From: Acidobacteriota bacterium
Lineage (GTDB): Bacteria; Acidobacteriota; Terriglobia; Terriglobales; Acidobacteriaceae
Direction: 5' to 3'
Assembly (NCBI GenBank): GCA_021781075.1
Contig: JAJXXN010000319.1
Location: forward strand, 1 to 10,936
Length of the DNA stretch: 10,936 nt
Of the stretch, positions 4,680 to 10,936 are shown piece after piece (position 1 is the stretch's first letter; each line of letters begins with the position of its first letter). The notes below the pieces were generated by a model. It was given only the letters and a program-made list of their open reading frames with translations, was not told the DNA's origin and did no database searches. The position numbers and the translations under genes were made by a program.

Positions 4680-6932
4680 ATGCCGGAAGGCAAATCCACA
4701 GTCACACTGCCGATTCTCGGCATGAGCTGCGCGGCCTGCCAACACCATGTGGAAGAAGCGCTCAAAAAAACGCCCGGCGTCTCACTGGCCCGCGTTGACC
4801 TGATTGCACATCGCGCCACGGTGGAGTATGAAGGCTCACAAACCACCCCGGAACAATTGATCCTTTCCGTCCGCGCCTCAGGCTATGACGCGGTATTGCC
4901 GCGTACAGGCCGCAGCACGGCAGCGGTTTCATCCTCTGAAAAACTTGTGCATCTGCGCACCCTCACCGCGCTCACTGCCGGTTTTTTCATCATGCTTTTT
5001 TCCATGCCATTGGGGGAGATGGGCCATGCGGGGGCCCTGACCATGCGGGTGATGCCCTGGCTTTACTCCATTCCCGCCTCCCCCCTGCGTTGGTCGCTCC
5101 TCGTCATCACGACGGTGGTCGCGTCCTGGACCGGCATGAGCATCTACCGGGCTGCTCTTCGCGGCCTCATGCATGGCACGACCAACATGAATACGCTGGT
5201 TTCGCTGGGGACGTCGGTTGCGCTCGCCTACTCCGCCTACGCAACCATCTACCCCGCGCCGGGGCGTGCTGTTTACTTCGATGCGGTGCTGCTCATTCTG
5301 GGTTTTCTGCTGGCCGGAAAATCCCTTGAGGCCCGCGCCAAGCGCCGCGCGCTCGATGCCCTGAATGCGCTGACCAGCGTCCGCCCTGCCACTGCACGCC
5401 GTGTTGGGGCGGATGGCTCAACAGAGACCATCCCGCTTGAAGACCTTCGCCCCGGCGACGCGGTGCTGGTTCTTCCCGGGGAACGCTTTCCAGTCGATGG
5501 AACCATTCTGGAGGGCGCAACCACAGTCGATGAATCCATGCTCACCGGCGAATCGACACCGCTCGGCAAATCCGCGGGCGCAAAGGTTCTTGCCGGCTCA
5601 CTAAATTATGATGGCGCAGTCACGTGCCGCGCGGAGTCGCTGGGGGAAACCACCGTGCTTGCCCGCATTGAGCAACTGGTTCAACAAGCGCAATCAAGCC
5701 GCACACCGATGGAGGGCCTTGCGGACCGCGTGAGCGCAGTCTTTGTGCCGGTGGTACTCGTGATTGCGGCAGTGACCTTCCTCATCTGGCTTGTCTGCAC
5801 GCACAACCTGGCCACGGCACTCGCCAACTCCGTCGCGGTGCTTGTCATCGCCTGCCCTTGCGCCATGGGGCTTGCCGTTCCCGCGGCGCTCACCGTCGCC
5901 GTGGGCCGCGGCGCGCAACTCGGCCTCTTGTATAAAGGTGGTGAGGCGCTGGAGCGATTGACGACCCTCGATACGCTCGTCCTCGACAAGACCGGGACCA
6001 TCACCATGGGACGGCCTGTACTTCAAGCAATCCACAATCTCTCCTCGCTGAGCGAAGATGAGTTGCTGCGCATTGCGGCTGCTGCGGAGGAGCGCTCCAA
6101 TCATCCGCTTGCCCATGCCATTTTGGACGCGGCACGGGAGCGGCGGCTTGGCTGGACAGCCGCGGAGTCGGTACAAATTCTGCCCGGCCGCGGCCTAACG
6201 GCGCACGTCGACGGCCAGGAGTGCCTGCTTGGCAACTTCGAACTCATCGCCGAGTACGGTCTGAAAACCGGGGCGCTGCCCGCAGCGGCGACGGGGATTA
6301 CGCGCCTCTATATGGCGCTGGATTTCAAATTGGTTGCGGCCTTTGATGCAATCGACCGGCTACGGCCCGGGGTTGCCACGCTGACCAGCCACCTGAGGCA
6401 ACTTGGGCTTGAGCTGCACATGTTGACCGGCGACGCCGCGGTAGCCGCGCGTGCGATTGCAGAGGAGGCCGGCATCCAGAATGTGGAGGCTGGGCTTGAC
6501 CCGCTCGGCAAACTCACCCGCATCCGGGCGATGCAGCAGGACGGCCACAAGGTGGGCATGGTCGGCGATGGCATCAACGATGCCGCGGCGCTGGCACAGG
6601 CCGATGCAGGCATCGCCATGGGCACAGGCGCTGATCTGGCGCAGGAGGCCGGCGATGTGTTGCTGCTCCGCCCCGACCCGGCGCTGATTGCGCACTCCAT
6701 TTCGCTTGCCCGCGCCACGCTCCGCATCATGCGCCAGAACCTGCTTTGGGCCGCACTCTATAACTTGCTGGGTATTCCGCTGGCTGCCGGCGCGCTATAC
6801 CCCGCGTTTCATCTTTTGCTAAGCCCCTGGCTGGCCTCGGTTGCGATGGCCTTCAGTTCAATCAGCGTGCTTTCCAACAGCTTGCGGCTGAGAAAATGGA
6901 AGGCCCCCGCACTCGCCCATCCTGTAAACTGA
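4680..6932 (+). CDS. copA: Copper-exporting P1B-1-type ATPase
   Basis: Inner-membrane ATPase that pumps Cu(I) out of the cytoplasm. The 750 residues show, in order: one N-terminal HMA domain (8-74) with MSCAAC (15-20, Cys17 and Cys20); two leading membrane segments (about 93-112 and 125-150) before the core; the NMNTLVSLG segment (169-177); the actuator domain with TGES (289-292); the transport motif CPC (392-394); the phosphorylation site DKTGT with Asp436; the nucleotide-domain HP motif (His475-Pro476); TGD (583-585); GDGIND (629-634); and the last two helices with YN (694-695) and MAFSSISVLSNSLRL (723-737). CPC together with YN and MxxSS defines the Cu(I) subgroup (established family knowledge). 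All catalytic residues are intact. A GGAG at 4667-4670 precedes the ATG by 9 bases. It follows the chaperone gene by 3 bases; no CopY, CsoR or CueR regulator gene lies in the window. Confidence 0.96.
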   Translation: MPEGKSTVTLPILGMSCAACQHHVEEALKKTPGVSLARVDLIAHRATVEYEGSQTTPEQLILSVRASGYDAVLPRTGRSTAAVSSSEKLVHLRTLTALTAGFFIMLFSMPLGEMGHAGALTMRVMPWLYSIPASPLRWSLLVITTVVASWTGMSIYRAALRGLMHGTTNMNTLVSLGTSVALAYSAYATIYPAPGRAVYFDAVLLILGFLLAGKSLEARAKRRALDALNALTSVRPATARRVGADGSTETIPLEDLRPGDAVLVLPGERFPVDGTILEGATTVDESMLTGESTPLGKSAGAKVLAGSLNYDGAVTCRAESLGETTVLARIEQLVQQAQSSRTPMEGLADRVSAVFVPVVLVIAAVTFLIWLVCTHNLATALANSVAVLVIACPCAMGLAVPAALTVAVGRGAQLGLLYKGGEALERLTTLDTLVLDKTGTITMGRPVLQAIHNLSSLSEDELLRIAAAAEERSNHPLAHAILDAARERRLGWTAAESVQILPGRGLTAHVDGQECLLGNFELIAEYGLKTGALPAAATGITRLYMALDFKLVAAFDAIDRLRPGVATLTSHLRQLGLELHMLTGDAAVAARAIAEEAGIQNVEAGLDPLGKLTRIRAMQQDGHKVGMVGDGINDAAALAQADAGIAMGTGADLAQEAGDVLLLRPDPALIAHSISLARATLRIMRQNLLWAALYNLLGIPLAAGALYPAFHLLLSPWLASVAMAFSSISVLSNSLRLRKWKAPALAHPVN

Positions 6933-6940
6933 ATGCACGT

Positions 6941-6956
6941 TGCCGGTACCCCGGCA
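6941..6956 (+). repeat. Small perfect hairpin between copA and the Lpt gene
   Basis: TGCCGG (6941-6946) pairs fully with CCGGCA (6951-6956) around a TACC loop. There is no T-run after it, so it is not an intrinsic terminator by itself. It may stabilise or separate messages in the 42-base gap, or be chance. Confidence 0.35.
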
Positions 6957-6974
6957 TAGCGGTGAACCAGCACA

Positions 6975-9356
6975 GTGCGCATCCTGACTCGTTACATCCT
7001 CGGTGAAATTCTCTCCCACTCGCTCATCGGCTGCGCGCTTTTCACCTTCATTCTTTTCATGCGCGACCTTCCCCAGGTCCTGGAGATGGTCGTGCGCAAC
7101 ACCTCGTCCCTGTCGAGTGTTTTCCAGGTTTTTCTCTTCACCATGCCGGAAACTTTCATGCTCACCATACCCATGTCGGTGCTGGTGGGTGTGCTGCTCG
7201 GCCTGGGACGCCTGGCATCGGACAGTGAAATCACGGCCATGCGCGCCTCCGGGCTCGGCATTGGATATTTTTTGCGCGTCGCCTCGATTGTGGCCGTCGG
7301 CGGCACGTTGATTGGACTTGCGAATTCGCTTTATTTGGCGCCACGCGCAGAGCAGGCCATTCTTGACCTCGAACAGTCCATTGCCACCTCACAGGCCTCC
7401 TACCAAATTCAACCCCGCGTTTTCATTGAAGATTTCAAAAACTCGGCCATTTATGTTCAGGATGTCCGCTCGGGCGCCGGCGTGACAAACTGGCGGCAGA
7501 TCTTCATGGCCGACCTCTCCGACCCCGATGCGCCAAAAATCACCACCGCAGAATCGGCGACAGTGGTCAATGACAACACACAATACCTGCTGATGCGGCT
7601 GCTCAACGGCGCCGTGCACGAGATTGCGCCTGATGCGCCGGAAAATTACAACGTCTCCACCTTTGCCACCACCGACCGGCCGCTTTTGCTCAGCCCACAG
7701 AGCGAGGTCCACCTTGGCCGCGTGGATACACCCATCTACGCCATGCCAAACAGAACTTTGATGCGGCATTTTCACGACCCCGACGGCCGGCGTTATGAGT
7801 TGGAGTTCCATAAACGCTTCGCCTATCCCGCCGCCTGCATAGTCTTGATGCTGGTGGGGGTTCCGCTCGGCGCAGCATCCCGGCGCGGTGGCAAAAGCTC
7901 GGGCTTTGTGGTCACGTTGATCCTGGTTTTTCTTTACTACTTTCTTTCCTCGACCGGCATCGCGTTGGGGCGCCAGCACAAGATCCCCGCATTTCTCGCC
8001 ATGTGGGGGGCCAATCTTCTTTTCGCCGCCGCTGGCAGTTTTTTGCTGTGGCAAATTGCGCGCGGAAGCAACCTGCTGAATGCACTCACCGGTTGGATGC
8101 AGCGCGCCACACAGGAAGAGGCCGCAGGCGCAGGCAGGCCGGCGGGCAGCCGAGCCCACACACGCCCGGGAGCATCCTTTGCACAGCGCATACGCCAGCG
8201 GCTCTTCAACCTTTTTCAGCAGACCACCAGCCGCATACCTCGTTCCGCTTTCCCGCGCATCCTCGATGAGTATGTTTTGAGCCAGTTCATCGGCACATTT
8301 TTCCTCGTGCTCTGCGGTTTCGTCCTGCTCATGCTCGTCTTCACCGGCTTTGAACTCATCGGCGATATCCTGCGCAACCACATTCCCCTGTCCATTGTCG
8401 GCGCCTACCTGTTCAACCTCACGCCGAGCATGATTTATTCGATTACGCCGCTCGGCGTCCTGATCGCCACTCTCGTCACATTCGGCGTTCTCAATCGCAA
8501 TAGCGAAATCACAGCCATGAAGGCGACCGGCATCTCCCTCTATCGCTTGGTCATTCCCATCCTTTTAATCTCGGCGGCCCTCGCCTCCGCCCTTTTCCTT
8601 TTCGACCAGTACTACCTGCCGCAGGCCAATCGCAAGCAGGAGGCGCTGCGCAGCGCAATCAAGGGCCGGCCACCGCGCACCTTCCTGAACCCTGAACAAC
8701 AATGGATTTTTGGCCAGCAACTGCCGGGCAAACCCGCGCACATCTTCTACTACAAACTTTTCGACCCTGACAAGAATGAGTTTGCCGACCTCTCGCTCTT
8801 CGAGTTTGATCCCAACACCTTCTCGCTCTCGCGCCGCGTCTTCGCGCGCAGCGTGCAGTGGGAGCCGGCGACCGGCGCGTGGCAGTTTGAAAACGGCTGG
8901 CAGCGCGATCTCGACGGTGCCACCACGGTGGATTTCCGTTCGTTTCAACAGGCCTCATTCCCCGAGATTACCGAGGATCCTTCTTATTTCCGCAAAGAGA
9001 ACCTGCAGTCGCAGGAGATGAATTTCGCCCAGTTGAACCACTACATCGCCGACCTGCGGCAAAGCGGCTTTGACACAATGCGCCTCCGCGTCCAGCTATG
9101 GCACAAGCTCGCCTACCCGCTGGTCACAATCATCATGGCCATGCTCGCCATTCCCTTCGCCCTGGCGATGGGGCGGCGCGGCTCGCTTACGTCCATCGCC
9201 GTGGCCATCGCCGTGGCGCTTGCTTATTGGGTGCTGGAAGGCCTCTTTGAAGCCATGGGCAACGTCAATTACCTGCCGGCCCTGGTCGCCGCTTGGTCGC
9301 CGGATTTGCTCTTTGGGCTCACCGGCGGCTATTTGCTGCTGCGCACCCCGACCTAA
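6975..9356 (+). CDS. Fused LptF-LptG lipopolysaccharide export permease
   Basis: One 793-residue polypeptide containing two YjgP/YjgQ-type permease halves. LptF and LptG normally pair as separate proteins of about 360 residues with the ATPase LptB to extract LPS from the inner membrane. Half 1 (about 1-362) resembles LptF: MRILTRYILGE start, helices near 12-30, 53-79 and 98-121, coupling-helix motif SEITAMRASG (84-93), a periplasmic beta domain (about 125-275), then three helices (283-300, 311-330, 338-360). A hydrophilic, Arg- and Ala/Gly-rich linker (about 363-425) follows. Half 2 (about 426-793) resembles LptG, with the matching motif SEITAMKATG (510-519), a beta domain (about 560-680), and the NHYIADLRQSGFDTMRLRVQLWHKL region (688-712) similar to that of LptG. 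The start is GTG 6975: an in-frame stop sits at 6963-6965, and GGTGA (6961-6965) is 9 bases upstream. The order matches the usual lptF-lptG order. No lptB, lptC or lptA is in the window. Confidence 0.92.
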   Translation: MRILTRYILGEILSHSLIGCALFTFILFMRDLPQVLEMVVRNTSSLSSVFQVFLFTMPETFMLTIPMSVLVGVLLGLGRLASDSEITAMRASGLGIGYFLRVASIVAVGGTLIGLANSLYLAPRAEQAILDLEQSIATSQASYQIQPRVFIEDFKNSAIYVQDVRSGAGVTNWRQIFMADLSDPDAPKITTAESATVVNDNTQYLLMRLLNGAVHEIAPDAPENYNVSTFATTDRPLLLSPQSEVHLGRVDTPIYAMPNRTLMRHFHDPDGRRYELEFHKRFAYPAACIVLMLVGVPLGAASRRGGKSSGFVVTLILVFLYYFLSSTGIALGRQHKIPAFLAMWGANLLFAAAGSFLLWQIARGSNLLNALTGWMQRATQEEAAGAGRPAGSRAHTRPGASFAQRIRQRLFNLFQQTTSRIPRSAFPRILDEYVLSQFIGTFFLVLCGFVLLMLVFTGFELIGDILRNHIPLSIVGAYLFNLTPSMIYSITPLGVLIATLVTFGVLNRNSEITAMKATGISLYRLVIPILLISAALASALFLFDQYYLPQANRKQEALRSAIKGRPPRTFLNPEQQWIFGQQLPGKPAHIFYYKLFDPDKNEFADLSLFEFDPNTFSLSRRVFARSVQWEPATGAWQFENGWQRDLDGATTVDFRSFQQASFPEITEDPSYFRKENLQSQEMNFAQLNHYIADLRQSGFDTMRLRVQLWHKLAYPLVTIIMAMLAIPFALAMGRRGSLTSIAVAIAVALAYWVLEGLFEAMGNVNYLPALVAAWSPDLLFGLTGGYLLLRTPT

Positions 9357-10936
9357 GCCATGTCGCGCCAGTTGGGTCCAAAGGCGAGGTCGGCAATCAG
9401 CGGAACCTTCAACTTCACCACGCCTTCCATCTTCGCGCGCACCAGCCCGGCAGCCGCTTCCATCTCCGCCTCGGGGAGTTCAAAGAGCAGTTCGTCGTGG
9501 ACCTGCAGCACCATTTGGGTCTTCATGTTTCGCGTTTTCAATTCCTGCTGAATTTGAATCATTGCGAGCTTGATCAGGTCTGCTGCCGTTCCCTGCAAGG
9601 GCGTGTTGACGGCGGTGCGCTCGGCAAAACCGCGTTGGTTGGGGTTGCGGCTTTGAATATCCGGGATCGGCCTCATCCTGCCAAACATCGTCCGCACACT
9701 GCCGTTGATGCGCGTCTCTTCCAATGTTTTTTCAATGAACTTTCTCACCCCCTGGTAGCGCTCGAAATATTTTTCAATATACGCTCGCGCCTCGCCCTGC
9801 GGAATGCCCAACTGAGCCGCAAGCCCGAAGGCGGAAATTCCATAGACGATTCCAAAGTTCACCGCCTTGGCGCGGTTGCGGGTCTCCTTGTCCATCTTTT
9901 CAAGTGGCACGCCAAAGACCTCGCTGGCAGTCAGGGTGTGAATGTCCTCATTCTTCTGATAGGCGCGTACCAAGAGCGGGTCTTCGCTGAAATGGGCCAT
10001 GAGGCGCAACTCAATCTGCGAGTAATCGGCCGAGAGCAGCAGGTTGCCGGGCGAAGCCACAAATGCCGCGCGGATTTCCCGGCCCAGCTCCGTGCGCGCG
10101 GGAATATTCTGCAGGTTGGGATTGATGGACGAGAGCCTGCCCGTCGCCGTGGCCGCGGCCTGGAATGTTGTATGCACGCGCGCATTTGAATCAGCCAAAA
10201 GCGGCAACGCATCAATGTAATTTGACTTGAGCTTTGACAGATGCCGGTATTCAAGCACCAGCCGCGGCACTTCGCTTTTTTCGGCCAACTCTTCCAACAC
10301 ATCCTGTGCCGTTGAGTAGCTCTTGGTTTTGCCACTGCGCGGTGGCGCTGGCAGCTTCAAATCCTCAAAGAGCACCACGCCCAGTTGTTTGGGGCTGTTG
10401 ATGTTGAATTGTTTCCCGGCAGTCTCATAGATGCGTGAGCCGAGGCGGTGAATTTCCATGGCAAAACGCCGCGACAACTCCTCAAGGATCTTCAGGTCAA
10501 TGCGCACGCCGGCGCGTTCCATTTCAAAAAGCACGGGCGCCAGCGGAAGGTCGATTGTTTCGTAGACTTCCAACAACTTCTCTTCCGCCAGCTGCGCCTT
10601 CAGGCGTTGCGTGAGGGAGTCGACAGCGACCGCAGCCTCCTGCAGCGAGGCGGGCGAATTCAGGCCGCCACGCGCAGCCACATCGGCCAGGCTCTGCGTT
10701 GCATGGGTCGGGTTCAGCACGTAGGAAAGCAACATGGTGTCATCCGCAACGCCACGCAGGGATATGCCCAGCCTTTCAGCCTCATGCATCGCGCTCTTGG
10801 CATCGTGCGTGCGCTTTGTAATTGCGGCATCCTCAAGCAGATTGCGCAGCCCCGCATCCAGGATCACCCGCAACCCGGTTTCGGCCTCGGAGCAAACACC
10901 CAGCTCAATCAAATTCGACCTGTCGACGGCCTCGGC
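9353..10936 (-). CDS. polA: DNA polymerase I, large-fragment region (5' end cut by window edge)
   Basis: Family A DNA polymerase that fills gaps in replication and excision repair. The frame is open from the right edge to TAG at 9355-9353: 527 residues covering the end of the 3'-5' exonuclease domain and the whole polymerase domain. The N-terminal 5'-3' nuclease lies outside. Polymerase motif A is SADYSQIELRL (catalytic Asp codon 10027-10025); motif B is RNRAKAVNFGIVYG (Lys codon 9868-9866, Phe codon 9856-9854, which favours deoxynucleotide selectivity); motif C is LQVHDEL (catalytic Asp codon 9496-9494). TATGRLSS and NPNLQNIP are also present. In the exonuclease remnant the DTMLLSYVLNP region is kept, but the place of the second metal-binding Asp reads HDAKSA (10807-10790), Ala instead of Asp, as in Bacillus-type Pol I that lacks proofreading. 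The polymerase centre is intact. The stop overlaps that of the convergent Lpt gene. Confidence 0.96.
   Translation of the reverse strand, partial: AEAVDRSNLIELGVCSEAETGLRVILDAGLRNLLEDAAITKRTHDAKSAMHEAERLGISLRGVADDTMLLSYVLNPTHATQSLADVAARGGLNSPASLQEAAVAVDSLTQRLKAQLAEEKLLEVYETIDLPLAPVLFEMERAGVRIDLKILEELSRRFAMEIHRLGSRIYETAGKQFNINSPKQLGVVLFEDLKLPAPPRSGKTKSYSTAQDVLEELAEKSEVPRLVLEYRHLSKLKSNYIDALPLLADSNARVHTTFQAAATATGRLSSINPNLQNIPARTELGREIRAAFVASPGNLLLSADYSQIELRLMAHFSEDPLLVRAYQKNEDIHTLTASEVFGVPLEKMDKETRNRAKAVNFGIVYGISAFGLAAQLGIPQGEARAYIEKYFERYQGVRKFIEKTLEETRINGSVRTMFGRMRPIPDIQSRNPNQRGFAERTAVNTPLQGTAADLIKLAMIQIQQELKTRNMKTQMVLQVHDELLFELPEAEMEAAAGLVRAKMEGVVKLKVPLIADLAFGPNWRDMA

Noticed and set aside
6933..6974. 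Possible terminator between copA and the Lpt gene
   Set aside because: The 6-base-pair hairpin at 6941-6956 has no T-run, so it does not qualify as an intrinsic terminator.
7389..8381. A 330-residue open frame on the minus strand
   Set aside because: It lies wholly antisense to the well-supported Lpt fusion; its product is rich in Gly, Glu, Gln, His and Cys with no family signal, as expected for a shadow frame in GC-rich DNA.
9293..10189. A 298-residue plus-strand open frame opposite polA
   Set aside because: Antisense to the conserved polymerase motifs A to C; composition is shadow-like and there is no ribosome site or family signal.
1..10936. Mobile element, phage, toxin-antitoxin, CRISPR or other defence system
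   Set aside because: No transposase, integrase, terminal inverted repeats, spaced repeats or defence-type domains were seen; all large frames are accounted for by core functions.

Overview
The window reads as an ordinary, gene-dense stretch of a GC-rich (by eye about 60%) Gram-negative bacterial chromosome. An outer membrane with lipopolysaccharide is implied by an LptF-LptG-type permease. Menaquinone made by the futalosine route is implied by an MqnD-type enzyme. Acidobacteriota is a plausible home, with other GC-rich Gram-negative phyla possible; this is inference from gene content, not a proven placement. I see no tRNA, rRNA, CRISPR array, insertion sequence, phage gene or attachment site, and no gene-free stretch longer than about 200 bases.

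Layout. Positions 1-1086 (minus) hold the first 362 residues of an alpha-D-phosphohexomutase, cut by the left edge. It diverges across 157 bases from a plus-strand cluster: cutA (1244-1576), a 50-residue one-helix membrane peptide (1604-1756), the biotin transporter subunit bioY (1775-2353) and mqnD (2379-3248). Short gaps (27, 18 and 25 bases) suggest one transcription unit, closed by a strong intrinsic terminator at 3265-3300.

A second plus-strand run follows: a GGDEF protein with a degenerate receiver-like N-terminus and an altered signature loop (3450-4424), a 71-residue copper-chaperone-like HMA protein (4461-4676), a P1B-1 copper-exporting ATPase (4680-6932), and a single 793-residue polypeptide that fuses LptF-like and LptG-like halves (6975-9356). 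The chaperone and ATPase form an obvious copper-handling pair. The GGDEF gene and the Lpt permease are neighbours without an evident functional link. The Lpt gene collides tail to tail with polA (minus, 9353 to the right edge), whose stop codon overlaps its own.

The genes are mostly housekeeping: sugar-phosphate metabolism, vitamin uptake, quinone synthesis, metal homeostasis, LPS export and DNA repair. I found no convincing new multi-gene system. The points most worth a second look are the LptF-LptG fusion, the GKDEF-type GGDEF protein with its inhibitory-site motif intact, the apparent loss of proofreading residues in DNA polymerase I, and the small membrane ORF before bioY.
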